A stretch of DNA of 64,000 nucleotides from the NCBI GenBank assembly GCA_910584945.1, contig CAJUDY010000017.1, forward strand, positions 1 to 64,000, written 5' to 3'. Every line of letters begins with the position of its first letter. The stretch's first letter is position 1. Shown in pieces: positions 7,977-17,214 of the stretch. The notes under the pieces are model-generated. The model was not told the DNA's origin, made no database searches, and saw nothing but the letters and a program-made list of their open reading frames with translations. The DNA is from an uncultured Lachnospiraceae bacterium (lineage in GTDB: Bacteria; Bacillota; Clostridia; Lachnospirales; Lachnospiraceae). Both the position numbers and the translations under genes were made by a program.

Positions 7977-8143
7977 CCCGTCATGTCCCCATTTTCCTGC
8001 AAGGGACATTGAGAGGCGCCGGCACTTAACGAATGCAAGCGGCACGCGCCGCATGAGTTTAGTACCGCTGCGTCCTCTCATTAAGTACCCCTTCGGGGCA
8101 TAAACTCCCGCGGTCCCTGAAAGGAATATGGGGATATGACGGG
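7977..8143. other. 167-bp palindromic, pseudoknot-capable element
   Basis: This occupies most of the gap between the sugar isomerase and the ABC-F gene and has no coding frame. Terminal arms 7977-7998 and 8122-8143 are 22-nt inverted repeats with two mismatches. Inside are GGGAC/GTCCC, TGAGAGG/CCTCTCA, a CCCC-GAA-GGGG hairpin, GCGGC/GCCGC, and two further pairings that would be pseudoknots (GAGTTTA with TAAACTC, and ACTTAA with TTAAGT). It may be a structured non-coding RNA or a MITE-like element. Confidence 0.55.
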
Positions 8144-8176
8144 TGTCCAGTCAGGCATCCGCGCGTGAAAAACCGC

Positions 8177-8204
8177 TTGCCTTTTTTTCCACATCCGCTA
8201 TAAT
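8177..8204 (+). promoter_or_regulatory. Promoter of the ABC-F gene
   Basis: TTGCCT (8177-8182), 16-bp spacer and TATAAT (8199-8204), about 35 bp before the ATG at 8239. Confidence 0.6.
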
Positions 8205-8238
8205 AAGAGTCAGTACGCAAACGAACGGAGAGATACGT

Positions 8239-10155
8239 ATGATTCTAGCATGTCAGAACATCACCAAGGCATTCGGAGACCACACGGTCCTCAAAAATGC
8301 CTCTTTTCATATAGAAGAACGGGAGAAAGCCGCCATCGTAGGCATCAACGGCGCGGGCAAATCCACCCTCTTAAAGATCATCATGAAGGAGCTCCCCGCC
8401 GACGAAGGGCAGACCGTCATCACCAAAGGCAAGACCATCGGCTACCTGGCTCAGCATCAGGAGATGACCAGCGGCAATACCATCTTCAACGAGCTTCTGA
8501 CCGTCAAGCAGGAGGTCCTCGCTCTGGAAACCCGTATGCGGGAGCTGGAGCAAGCCATGAAGCACACAGAAGGGGAGGCCCTCACCGAACTCATGGACAC
8601 TTACTCCAGACTCAGCCATGATTTTGAGCAGCAGAACGGCTACGCCTGGAAAAGCGAGATCACCGGAGTACTCAAAGGGCTGGGATTCGAGGAAGAAGAG
8701 TTCATCAAAAAAGTCGACACGTTGTCCGGCGGCCAGAAAACCCGGGTCTCCCTGGGCAAACTCCTCCTCTCCCAACCGGACATCATCATGCTGGATGAGC
8801 CCACCAACCATCTGGACATGAACTCCATCACCTGGCTGGAAACTTTCCTTATGAACTATCAGGGTGCGGTCATCATCGTCTCCCACGACCGATATTTTCT
8901 GAACCGGGTCGTCTCAAAGATCGTGGAGATCGACCAGGGAATCGTCACCTCTTTCAGTGGAAATTACACCGATTATGCTCAGAAGAAGGCTCAGCTTCGG
9001 GAAGCCCGGATGCAGGCTTACTTAAACCAACAGCAGGAAATCCGCCATCAGGAGGAAGTGATCGCCCGCTTAAAATCTTTTAACCGGGAGAAATCCATCC
9101 GCCGGGCGGAAAGCCGGGAGAAGATGCTGGACAAGATGGACGTTCTGGAAAAACCCACCGAAGCCCGCACCGATATGCGCATCGAACTGGAACCCCGCTT
9201 TCCCAGCGGCAACGATGTGCTGGCGGTGGAAGGGATGTCCAAAGCGTTTCCTCCCAAGACCCTGTTCACAGATCTGAACTTCGAGATCAAAAGAGGAGAG
9301 CGGGTGGCGCTGATTGGCAACAACGGAACCGGCAAGACTACCATCCTGAAGATCTTAAACGGCGTTCTGCCCGCCGATCAGGGAGAATTCCGCCTGGGCG
9401 CCCGGGTGCGGATCGGCTATTATGATCAGGAACATCATGTACTCCACATGGAAAAAACGGTATTCGAAGAGTTAAGCGACGCCTACCCCACTTTGACCAA
9501 CACGAAGATCCGCAATGTGCTGGCCGCCTTCCTTTTCACAGGCGACGACGTCTTTAAGCGGATCGGGGACTTAAGCGGCGGAGAGCGGGGACGGGTTTCT
9601 CTGGCAAAGCTGATGCTCTCGGAAGCCAACTTCCTGATCCTGGACGAGCCCACCAACCATCTGGACATTGTCTCCAAGGAGATCCTGGAAGACGCCCTGA
9701 CCCATTACACCGGCACGGTGCTCTTCGTCTCCCACGACCGGTATTTTATCAATACCACGGCCACCCGGATTCTGGATCTGTCGGAGCGGACCCTGACCAA
9801 CTACGTGGGAAATTATGACTATTATGCGGAAAAGAAAGAGACCATGATAAGCTTCACCTCCGGTCCCTCTTCGGCTGAGACTTCCGACACCGCTCCCGCA
9901 GAGTCGGACTCCAAGCTGGACTGGAAGCAGCAGAAAGAGCAGCAAGCTCGGCTTCGCAAAAAGCAGAATGAATTAAAGAAAGTGGAAAGCCGCATTGAGG
10001 AACTGGAGTCAAGAGACAAGGAGATCGACCTTCTGCTCGCCAAAGAAGAGATTTTCACCGATGTGGCGAAGGTCACGGAGCTTTCTGCGGAGAAGGAAAG
10101 TCTCCAGACGGAACTGGAGACCCTTTACGAAAGCTGGGAGCTTTTATCCGAATAA
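8239..10155 (+). CDS. ABC-F family ATPase
   Basis: 638 residues from the ATG at 8239, chosen over an upstream in-frame start because it has a Shine-Dalgarno (CGGAGAG) and begins directly with the first ABC domain. Two ABC domains are present: Walker A GINGAGKST and GNNGTGKTT, signatures LSGGQKTRVSLGKLLL and LSGGERGRVSLAKLML, both followed by LDEPTNHLD. They are joined by the ABC-F linker (about 240-320), with a charged coiled-coil tail from about 565. No membrane segment is present. ABC-F proteins act on the ribosome as translation factors or antibiotic-resistance factors. It resembles the YdiF/Uup housekeeping type more than a known resistance type, but the class is uncertain. Confidence 0.9.
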   Translation: MILACQNITKAFGDHTVLKNASFHIEEREKAAIVGINGAGKSTLLKIIMKELPADEGQTVITKGKTIGYLAQHQEMTSGNTIFNELLTVKQEVLALETRMRELEQAMKHTEGEALTELMDTYSRLSHDFEQQNGYAWKSEITGVLKGLGFEEEEFIKKVDTLSGGQKTRVSLGKLLLSQPDIIMLDEPTNHLDMNSITWLETFLMNYQGAVIIVSHDRYFLNRVVSKIVEIDQGIVTSFSGNYTDYAQKKAQLREARMQAYLNQQQEIRHQEEVIARLKSFNREKSIRRAESREKMLDKMDVLEKPTEARTDMRIELEPRFPSGNDVLAVEGMSKAFPPKTLFTDLNFEIKRGERVALIGNNGTGKTTILKILNGVLPADQGEFRLGARVRIGYYDQEHHVLHMEKTVFEELSDAYPTLTNTKIRNVLAAFLFTGDDVFKRIGDLSGGERGRVSLAKLMLSEANFLILDEPTNHLDIVSKEILEDALTHYTGTVLFVSHDRYFINTTATRILDLSERTLTNYVGNYDYYAEKKETMISFTSGPSSAETSDTAPAESDSKLDWKQQKEQQARLRKKQNELKKVESRIEELESRDKEIDLLLAKEEIFTDVAKVTELSAEKESLQTELETLYESWELLSE

Positions 10156-10158
10156 AGT

Positions 10159-10186
10159 GAACGCCCTGTCTACAGGCAGGGCGTTC
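10159..10186. terminator. Hairpin between convergent genes
   Basis: GAACGCCCTG/CAGGGCGTTC with an 8-nt loop, directly after the ABC-F stop and overlapping the 3' end of the convergent amidase gene. The U-tract is poor on both sides, so termination may be partial. Confidence 0.55.
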
Positions 10187-11465
10187 GGTCGTAAACGACG
10201 ATTCCTTTTTCTTCTAAATTCTGAAGCAGTTCCTCTGATACTTTGGAGTCTTGCATCCCCTCCATCTCTTCCGATGAGGCAAATAACTCGGGCGCTTTTC
10301 CCGTCGCCGCCTGGATCTTCTCGAAACTTTCTTTTAAGTCCTTTAGATAATCCTCCACATTCTCATAGACCCCCTGGTAATCCGCAAAACTTCCGCAGAT
10401 CCCAATGCCGTGGCCTTCTTCCGTCAGGCGTCTTAAGACCTCCGGACAGGCGTCCGCCGCTTTGTCAGCCCCGAAGAACATAGCCCTGATATTCTGTCTT
10501 TTCAGGAGGTTTAGCGCCTCGTTCAGATCCTCCTCCTTCACATGTTCTCCAAAAGCCAGCGTCAGAGTCCGGGGCTGAAAATACTGATCGATGCCCTTTG
10601 CAATCCCCTCCGCGAGCTTTTCCTGATATCCGGGGTCCGCAAGTTTCCTGCGCTCCGACGCGTTGGTCAGGAATCCGGTCTCGATCAGACAGGCCGGCAT
10701 CCGGGACTCCCGCACCACATGGAACTCTTCCCACTCAAAGATAGATCTTGCCTTCGCCCCAGAGCTTTCAAGAGCGGACTGCCAGACCAGATCTCCTAAG
10801 CGGGCGCTGTCCGTCTCTGCATTCTGCGCGCTGTAATAAAGCTCCATGCCGTACACTTTGGACAGTTCGCTGGAATTCTGGTGAATGCTCACAAAGATAT
10901 CCGCCTGCGCTTCTTCGGCCGTCTCCACCCGTTCCTTTAAGGTCAGCGCCCGATCCGTATCTCTGGTCAGCAGCACCTGATATCCCAGGGCCTGAAGCTG
11001 CCTTTGTACTTTCAGAGAGATGGCCAGGTTCACCTCCTTCTCCCGCACTTTTCCTCTCGTACAGCCGTCGTCTTTTCCGCCGTGACCGGGGTCCAGAACG
11101 ACCAGAATCTCTTCCGGTTCTTTCCGAAGCGTTCCAAAGGGCCCCGCATAATAAGAAGTTTTTTCTTTTTCTGACAACCAGGAATCGACCGGCGTATCCA
11201 CTGCCTGTAAAGACCAGTTCCGGGGTATGGGTGTCTCCTCCGGTCCGGAAAGTTCGGACACTGCGTCCGGAACCGCCGGCAAAACATAATTCCCGCCCTT
11301 TGCGGCGTCTTTCTGCCACAGACTTACAGCCAAAACGACAAATAACAGCAGAGAAATCTCACGCAAAATCCCCAGGGTCTTTTTCGTACCCCATCTCTTT
11401 TTTCCTGTCATTTTTCCCATATAACCCGCGCAGGTCTCTGCCATGTACATTCTCGACTTTCTCAT
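10170..11465 (-). CDS. N-acetylmuramoyl-L-alanine amidase with degenerate NodB-like domain
   Basis: 431 residues from the ATG at 11465, which has the Shine-Dalgarno GAAGGG. A membrane anchor lies at about 36-49 (LLLFVVLAVSLW). The Amidase_3 domain (about 120-297) retains its zinc ligands and catalytic residues: H in DPGHGG, E in VREKEVNLA, H in VSIHQNS and E in CLIETGFL. It should cut peptidoglycan outside the membrane. The remaining 130 residues follow the polysaccharide-deacetylase (NodB) pattern LTLAFGE, then IRAMFFGADKAADACPEVL, then EEGHGIG, then TGKAPELF. The metal-binding TFDD and H-x3-H motifs are lost, so this part is probably non-catalytic. It is the last gene of the two-component operon. 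Confidence 0.85.
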   Translation of the reverse strand: MRKSRMYMAETCAGYMGKMTGKKRWGTKKTLGILREISLLLFVVLAVSLWQKDAAKGGNYVLPAVPDAVSELSGPEETPIPRNWSLQAVDTPVDSWLSEKEKTSYYAGPFGTLRKEPEEILVVLDPGHGGKDDGCTRGKVREKEVNLAISLKVQRQLQALGYQVLLTRDTDRALTLKERVETAEEAQADIFVSIHQNSSELSKVYGMELYYSAQNAETDSARLGDLVWQSALESSGAKARSIFEWEEFHVVRESRMPACLIETGFLTNASERRKLADPGYQEKLAEGIAKGIDQYFQPRTLTLAFGEHVKEEDLNEALNLLKRQNIRAMFFGADKAADACPEVLRRLTEEGHGIGICGSFADYQGVYENVEDYLKDLKESFEKIQAATGKAPELFASSEEMEGMQDSKVSEELLQNLEEKGIVVYDRTPCL

Positions 11466-11550
11466 CTGTATGCTTCCCTTCTTTAAAATACTATATGATT
11501 CCCCTCCATCAAAATTACATCGAATCTGCATCTTACTTGCATCATAATTC

Positions 11551-12384
11551 TTAATTCAGCTTAATAAATAATTCGTTGATTCCATCATAAAACCCGACGG
11601 TCACCACCGTGCTTTGATCGTCCATCCCCGGAAAACGGTACTTGCGGTAATTCGGCGTCGTCTCCAGGAGCGGATTGACCGATTCATAATCCTCCCTACC
11701 GGTTAGTCCCAGATAACTTTCCCAGTCTTCCATCATCTGTTCCGGATCCAGTTCGGACCAGGTGTTTTCCGTGCGCACATAAAATCCATAGATCTTTCCG
11801 GTTCCCGCATCGATGTAGGCGTCGATCAGGCGGTTCGTCTTGTCCGCATTCTGCTGGCTGGTGGAAAGACTGACCTTCCACACGGACATATTGTTCTGAG
11901 GCTCCAGCACATCGATGGCCGAGTAGAGCACCGCAAGATAGGAGGAGGCGTTCACTTCCCGCACCGCCTCCGGCAGCACCCTGCAGCTTTTCAAAGTCTT
12001 GATCTCCCGGTTGCAGATCTCATAGATTTCCTCATCGGTGATCTCTTTTCCGGACGGTCCCTGCCGATTGACCACGAAGGCGTAGGTGCCCATCAGTTCC
12101 TGATAATCCATCTCCGAGGAAGAGATCCTCGTCATGGCGCTTAGTTCGCTCTCGGGAAGCACCTGATGATTGAGACACTCGGACAGAAGATAGAGCTTCT
12201 CGTTGCTGTTCATCGTATAGCGATACCCTGCGCTCTCCGGTCCGGTCTCCTCCACCGTGATCTGGTTGAGGCTTCCCCGGTCATTGTACCGGGATATCTG
12301 CTCCGGTCCGAAGATGGAAACCAGCAGGATGAAAATCGTGAAAAGCAGTATGGTCAAGTCCCGCCTTTTTCTTTGTACTGTCAT
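11551..12384 (-). CDS. Membrane-anchored protein of unknown function
   Basis: 277 residues from the ATG at 12384, which overlaps the histidine-kinase stop (ATGA). One N-terminal membrane helix (LTILLFTIFILLVSIFG) is followed by an extracytoplasmic domain of about 245 residues. No family is recognised. The tail contains VVTVGFYDGINELF. Sitting between the sensor kinase and the amidase in one operon, it may be an accessory factor or signal input for either. The region holds two short YTMNS/TGKIYGFYV-like beta segments but no catalytic motif. Confidence 0.65.
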   Translation of the reverse strand: MTVQRKRRDLTILLFTIFILLVSIFGPEQISRYNDRGSLNQITVEETGPESAGYRYTMNSNEKLYLLSECLNHQVLPESELSAMTRISSSEMDYQELMGTYAFVVNRQGPSGKEITDEEIYEICNREIKTLKSCRVLPEAVREVNASSYLAVLYSAIDVLEPQNNMSVWKVSLSTSQQNADKTNRLIDAYIDAGTGKIYGFYVRTENTWSELDPEQMMEDWESYLGLTGREDYESVNPLLETTPNYRKYRFPGMDDQSTVVTVGFYDGINELFIKLN

Positions 12385-13808
12385 CTTTCCCCCGCCTCCA
12401 TGAAGCTTTGCAGTTCCCACGGTATCAGAAAGCCAAAGCAGCTCCCCTCTCCGGGCGTGCTCTCAATCTCCAGGGTGCTGCCGTGCAGTTTCAGAATCTC
12501 CACGCACAGCGCAAGCCCCAGACCCGCGCCGTTGTGGCTTCTGGATCTGGACTTATCCACCATATAGAACGCCTCCGTGATCTTCCGGCATTCCTCCGGC
12601 GGAATTCCAACCCCATGATCTTTGACGGAAAAATAATAACCGTCCTTTCGCTTTTCTCCCAGAACGATCACCTCGCTTCCGGGTTCTGACGCCTTGACGG
12701 CATTGTCGGTCAGATTCAGAAGTACCGATTTCAGAAGATTTTCCTCTGCCAGGATTCTTCCGGACGCATACCGGATCTGCACCGATACTCCGTCTCTTTC
12801 CCGGTAGAGATCCTCCAGATAGTCAAAAAGCACCGCCGCATCCACCATCTGAGGTTCATGCTGGTATCTCTTGGTGACAATAATATCAAGAAGCCGCAGC
12901 GACATGGTCTCCAGCCTCTTTCCCTCGGTATAGATATAATTGGCGGACAGAAAATGCTTCTCATCGTCCAGTTTTCTGGAACGCAGAAGATCCGCATAAC
13001 CGATGACCGCGGTCAGCGGCGTCTTTAATTCATGGGAGAACGCAGCGATGAAGTCCTCTCTTGCCCGGACTTCCTCTTCCAGCTTGCGGATATTCTCCTC
13101 CACTACCTGCGCCATATGATTAAAATCCATGGTCAGCTGCCCCATCTCGTCGGTGCTGATCTGATCCGCCCGACAGCCGTAGTCTCCCGCCGTCATCCTC
13201 TTCGCCGCCTGGGTTAAGAGGCGGATGGGCTTGGTCAGCCACTGGGAAAAGAGATACATCACGACGGAGCTGCACACCAGGATCAGAAGGGTCAGCCCCC
13301 GGTAGACAGCAAAACCTCTGGTGCGCTCCGCATATACCTCTGTCACATCCCGCATGGTTTCCAGATACAGCACCCGGTCCAGGGCATTGACTTGTATCCC
13401 GGTCTGAATATAGTACCGCCGGTCGGGATGGATGATCTGATACGCCTGGGTCTGCTCCTCGATATCCGCAAGGAGCACCGTATCCTCCACAAAGCCTTCG
13501 CTTGCATACAGCACCTTCCGATCCTCGTCGGACAGGCGCAGAAGTCTTCCGGCCCCCTGTCCTCTGTTCTCCAGATTGGAGCCGATCTCCTCAATGACAG
13601 AATTCTGAAGCACATCGTATTTGGAGGGAATGTTGAGCGCCGCCGTCTCAAAAGCAAACTTTAAGATGCTGCTGTCATCCAGCGCCTGCCCGATCTCCCG
13701 CTCCAGGGACGCCCGGAACACGTCATTTACAAAGAAATATCCGCCGATTCCGAAGGCAGCCGCCATGGTAATGATACTGCACAGCAGTATTTTGTATGAA
13801 AATTTCAT
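12381..13808 (-). CDS. Sensor histidine kinase
   Basis: 475 residues: TM1 near residues 4-27, an extracytoplasmic sensor of about 140 residues, TM2 near 170-190 (LTLLILVCSSVVMYLF), and HAMP. HisKA follows, with the phospho-acceptor in FIAAFSHELKTPLTAVIGY, then a HATPase_c domain with DNAVKA, DHGVGIP and GAGLGLALC. It autophosphorylates and passes phosphate to the response regulator encoded 10 bp upstream. It overlaps the next gene by four bases, indicating translational coupling. The ligand is unknown; the amidase in the operon points to an envelope signal. Confidence 0.9.
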   Translation of the reverse strand: MKFSYKILLCSIITMAAAFGIGGYFFVNDVFRASLEREIGQALDDSSILKFAFETAALNIPSKYDVLQNSVIEEIGSNLENRGQGAGRLLRLSDEDRKVLYASEGFVEDTVLLADIEEQTQAYQIIHPDRRYYIQTGIQVNALDRVLYLETMRDVTEVYAERTRGFAVYRGLTLLILVCSSVVMYLFSQWLTKPIRLLTQAAKRMTAGDYGCRADQISTDEMGQLTMDFNHMAQVVEENIRKLEEEVRAREDFIAAFSHELKTPLTAVIGYADLLRSRKLDDEKHFLSANYIYTEGKRLETMSLRLLDIIVTKRYQHEPQMVDAAVLFDYLEDLYRERDGVSVQIRYASGRILAEENLLKSVLLNLTDNAVKASEPGSEVIVLGEKRKDGYYFSVKDHGVGIPPEECRKITEAFYMVDKSRSRSHNGAGLGLALCVEILKLHGSTLEIESTPGEGSCFGFLIPWELQSFMEAGER

Positions 13809-13818
13809 CGCATCTCCG

Positions 13819-14472
13819 TCAGATCTCCAATCGGTAGCCTACTTTGTACACTGCAACCAAGTTCTTTTCCCATCCCATCTTGCGCCGCAGCCTCTGCACA
13901 TGCAGCTCCAGCGTGCGGCTGTCGGCAATGTACTCATCCTTCCAGACTTTTTCGTAGAGATTTTCTTTAAAAAGAGCCACGTTTTTATTCTGCATGAACA
14001 AAACCAGAAGCCCGTATTCCTTGTTGGTCAGCACAATCGGCCGTCCGTCTTTGGTCACTTTCAGGGCTTCCAGATCCACTGTCACATCCCCGGCGGTCAG
14101 AACGTTGTCCGTCTTATGAAATCTTCGAAGAACCACTTCCACCCGGGCCACCAGCTCCAGCACGTCAAAGGGTTTGACCAGATAGTCTTCCGCTCCAAGC
14201 TTTAACCCTTTTACCTTATCCCGCACATCATTTTTCGCCGTGATAAAGATCACCGGCACCTTCAGCGGGCGGATATATTCCATAATGTCGAACCCGTCCG
14301 CTCCCGGCAGCATGATATCCAGAAGAATCAGGTCAAAATCTTCTTTTTCAATCAAATCGATGGCCTTTAGGCCGTCCTGCACACTCCGGCAGTGATATCC
14401 CGCCGCCGACAGGTTAATATCAATCAAGTCACAGATTGGCTTTTCGTCATCTACAATCAGTATTCGAATCAT
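13819..14472 (-). CDS. OmpR-family response regulator
   Basis: 217 residues from the ATG at 14472, which overlaps the stop of the upstream exported-protein gene (ATGA). The receiver domain (about 1-115) has acidic residues in VDDEKP, phospho-acceptor D in LILLDIMLPGADG and lysine in VKPFD. A winged-helix DNA-binding domain follows (about 125-217), ending in LRRKMG and VGYRLEI. It is the partner of the histidine kinase immediately downstream. Confidence 0.93.
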   Translation of the reverse strand: MIRILIVDDEKPICDLIDINLSAAGYHCRSVQDGLKAIDLIEKEDFDLILLDIMLPGADGFDIMEYIRPLKVPVIFITAKNDVRDKVKGLKLGAEDYLVKPFDVLELVARVEVVLRRFHKTDNVLTAGDVTVDLEALKVTKDGRPIVLTNKEYGLLVLFMQNKNVALFKENLYEKVWKDEYIADSRTLELHVQRLRRKMGWEKNLVAVYKVGYRLEI

Positions 14473-15575
14473 GTCTCTGCCTGCCACCCCCAGTATTCCC
14501 GTATCTTATAGATCAATTCTTCCATCGTATCCTCTTCCTTACACCGGTAAGTCTTCTCAAACTCCGTATCGATGTCAAAGCCTCCGGTCCTTTGATAATA
14601 GATGCTGCACCGGTCTTCTACCAGCGCCTCTCCCTTTTCGTTCTCAATGCTGTAGCGGGCCAGCACCACCAGATCCTTCATGCCGTCTCCGTCCACATCC
14701 CTTCCCATAATACTGCGGAGAGAATACAGGCTGTCGTAGTCCCCCATGGGCTGAAAACTCCACACGATGTCCCCCTGCTCATTCACCAGATAAATCATGA
14801 ACAGATTGTAAGCGGAGATTTTCACGGTCCCGGGTACCACCTGAAGGCGTCCCAGCTTTTCAAAGTCTCTGGTATAGCACTGTTCCTGCTCGATCTGAAA
14901 ACCATTCTCCAAAAGCTCTTCCAGCGTGGACGCCGTATAGAGGAATTCCGCGGATTCCCCATCCCGCACAAAGGAAATGATAAAATTCGCGCTTTTATTC
15001 ATGCTGAAACGGTTGATTTTGTCGGAGATTCGATAATCCCGGTAGAAGCAGCGGTCCCCCTGAAAGAGCACGTCCCCCACCTTGTACGGGACGCCCATGT
15101 ACTCCCCGCTCCCGTTGACGCACCGGGTGATCAGGATGATGTCGGTCTTCCCGTCCTGGTTGACGTCCGCAAAGGCGATGGACGCCAGATCCCTTACCGG
15201 TTGCATCAGTTCCCCCGGCAGATAATGATTCGTCTCCAGCTGATTGGTGCGATAGAGAATCTTCCCCTGACTGTCCGCCACAAAAAGGGCCAGTCTCCGC
15301 CAGGTGCGCTCCAGCGCAGGTACCAGAAAAAGCTCTTCCTCCCCGAAGGACTCAAACGTCACGGGGAACACCTGCTGTTCGAAAATCCCATAATTGTTGT
15401 CTTTTAAATCCCCAATCCCTTGAACCTTCTGAAACCGGGCTTCATACTCTTGATAAAGGCGAAGCGTCTCCTCCCCGTTGTCCGCCGCACGGCAGGGCAC
15501 AGCTCCGTGGACCGCCAGTAAAAAAAACAGCAGAAAAGCAGCTATCCGCCTGTTACCTGTCCTCACCGGATTCAC
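14469..15575 (-). CDS. Exported protein with FG-GAP/VCBS-like motifs
   Basis: 368 residues with a clear signal peptide (RRIAAFLLFFLLAVHG, cleavage near CRAADN). Two acidic calcium-loop motifs, FADVNQDGKTDI and RDVDGDGMKDL, are typical of FG-GAP/VCBS beta-propeller repeats. It is probably secreted or loosely membrane-attached. It overlaps the PucR-like gene upstream by 23 nt and the response regulator downstream by four, so all are translated together. A role as an extracellular sensor or ligand for the adjacent kinase is inference. Confidence 0.7.
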   Translation of the reverse strand: MNPVRTGNRRIAAFLLFFLLAVHGAVPCRAADNGEETLRLYQEYEARFQKVQGIGDLKDNNYGIFEQQVFPVTFESFGEEELFLVPALERTWRRLALFVADSQGKILYRTNQLETNHYLPGELMQPVRDLASIAFADVNQDGKTDIILITRCVNGSGEYMGVPYKVGDVLFQGDRCFYRDYRISDKINRFSMNKSANFIISFVRDGESAEFLYTASTLEELLENGFQIEQEQCYTRDFEKLGRLQVVPGTVKISAYNLFMIYLVNEQGDIVWSFQPMGDYDSLYSLRSIMGRDVDGDGMKDLVVLARYSIENEKGEALVEDRCSIYYQRTGGFDIDTEFEKTYRCKEEDTMEELIYKIREYWGWQAET

Positions 15576-17082
15576 CTGTCCTTTCTTCCTGCTCCAAAAG
15601 CTTACAGGTCAGCAGAAGATACAGAAGCTGGTCCGGATTCTCCAGATCGATATGTATCATCTCTTTGATATGCGCCATCCGATAGAGGAAGGTACTCCGG
15701 TGGATAAAAAGCTTCTTCGCCGCCTTCACCGCGTTCATCTGACAGGTCAGGTACGTACAAAGGGTATCATAGTATTCGGTCCGGTGTTCCCGGTCATAGT
15801 CTTTCAGCAGTAATGCCGCCGGGCTGCATACCAGCACCGGCTTTAACTGTTCGGTGCACTTGCCGAGCAAATAGTCAAGGGCAATGTCTTCGAAGCGGAC
15901 GACCCATCGAAGGGGATAGCGCTTCATTCCCTCCTCCAGCGCCACTTTGGACTGCAGATAATACTGCTTAAGCGACTGAAAGCCTGTGAATTCGTAACTG
16001 ATTCCGGCCTTCAGATAGCTGTCCTGCAGAAATCCTTCTACCGTCTGCACCGCTTCGTCCAGAGACTTGCCGTTATAGCGCAGGTTCACAAAGACGACAA
16101 TGTTCTCGTCCAGCAGAAATGCGCAGCTCCCCTTAATCAGCCCTTCAATCCGATTGCATATAAAACGGATCACGGTCAGATTCTGCCGGTCCAGCATAGA
16201 GATGTGGATATTCATACAGAAGTAAGAATGATCCGCTTTCCAGTGAAAGGTCTCGAACCGGGGCGCCATGGACAGAGGGTCCATGTTCCCGTCCGCCAAA
16301 ATGTTGGACAAAAGCCGGTCCAGCGTATAGCTGATATCTGCCTGCAGCACCGTATATTTTTCCAGCATCTGCTGAATGTATTTTGCAAGATGGAAAAGCA
16401 GATATTCGTCGTAAATCTTTAGCTTTCTGGTGGCCTCCACCAGAATCACCCGGTAGGCATTGCGGTTCTTGTCATAGATATCCAAAAACAGATTATTCTT
16501 CTGGGTCACCGGGTCCTGATAATGACATACCTCCGAAGTACAGTCCCTGCCCTCTTCCGCGCAGACCGTCACCTGATTGTGCTGAAGGATCTCCTGGAAT
16601 TCCGGCATAGTATCCATCAGACTGCTGTAATCGATCACGAATCCGTCCGTGGTGCTGACCATGATGGGATTGTGAAAGATCCGGTGGGAGCCGTCCAGCA
16701 GATTTTTCAGCGTCCGTTCGGACAGGGCCAGATTCTGCATCCGCTCATCCCACGCGTCATAGGTATCGAAAATCCGCTGTACCGTGTTGAACAGTTCTTC
16801 GGGATGGACCCCCTCGGGAAAAGAACACACCCCTGCAAAAGGGGGTTCCCAGGACCAGAGCTTTCTGCCGACCACCAATACCAGGTTATCTCCATGGTTC
16901 CTAAGATCGCTTTCCGTCAGGTCATTTTCTCTGGCCACATATACTTTATTTTTTCGAAAATCATTCCCACTTTGATAAAACAAGGGGCGTTTCAGATTCA
17001 TCTCTTCCGACATCTCTCCCATGCGGCATTCCGGATAATTCTGCCGCAGCCGGTCCGACAGGATCTGCATGCTGATTCGCAA
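15553..17082 (-). CDS. PucR/CdaR-type transcriptional regulator
   Basis: About 509 residues. The C-terminus has the PucR-type helix-turn-helix (NAVKAAKKLFIHRSTFLYRM, about residues 460-480) followed by ENPDQLLYLLLTCKLL, as in CdaR/PucR proteins. The N-terminal 300 residues have no recognised domain, although a GAF-like ligand fold is possible around 130-230. The start is uncertain. TTG at 17082 has the best-placed Shine-Dalgarno (AGAGGTG), GTG at 17091 lies within it, and ATG at 17064 is also possible. It heads the six-gene envelope-signalling operon and probably regulates it. Confidence 0.78.
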   Translation of the reverse strand: MRISMQILSDRLRQNYPECRMGEMSEEMNLKRPLFYQSGNDFRKNKVYVARENDLTESDLRNHGDNLVLVVGRKLWSWEPPFAGVCSFPEGVHPEELFNTVQRIFDTYDAWDERMQNLALSERTLKNLLDGSHRIFHNPIMVSTTDGFVIDYSSLMDTMPEFQEILQHNQVTVCAEEGRDCTSEVCHYQDPVTQKNNLFLDIYDKNRNAYRVILVEATRKLKIYDEYLLFHLAKYIQQMLEKYTVLQADISYTLDRLLSNILADGNMDPLSMAPRFETFHWKADHSYFCMNIHISMLDRQNLTVIRFICNRIEGLIKGSCAFLLDENIVVFVNLRYNGKSLDEAVQTVEGFLQDSYLKAGISYEFTGFQSLKQYYLQSKVALEEGMKRYPLRWVVRFEDIALDYLLGKCTEQLKPVLVCSPAALLLKDYDREHRTEYYDTLCTYLTCQMNAVKAAKKLFIHRSTFLYRMAHIKEMIHIDLENPDQLLYLLLTCKLLEQEERTGESGEDR

Positions 17083-17144
17083 TGTATTCACCTCTTTAGT
17101 TATTCTCTACTACACATTGTACGAAAACAAGCAGTATCTGTCAA

Positions 17145-17184
17145 CAAAAAACATCTTCCCGCAGATATTTTCCGCAGGAAGATG
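17145..17184 (-). terminator. folD terminator
   Basis: Stem CATCTTCC/GGAAGATG enclosing a second pair (TGCGG/CTGCG), followed by TTTTTTG on the minus strand. It ends the fhs-fchA-folD transcript. Confidence 0.85.
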
Positions 17185-17214
17185 CTTTTCGACTGTCTCT
17201 ATGGCGTATGTATA

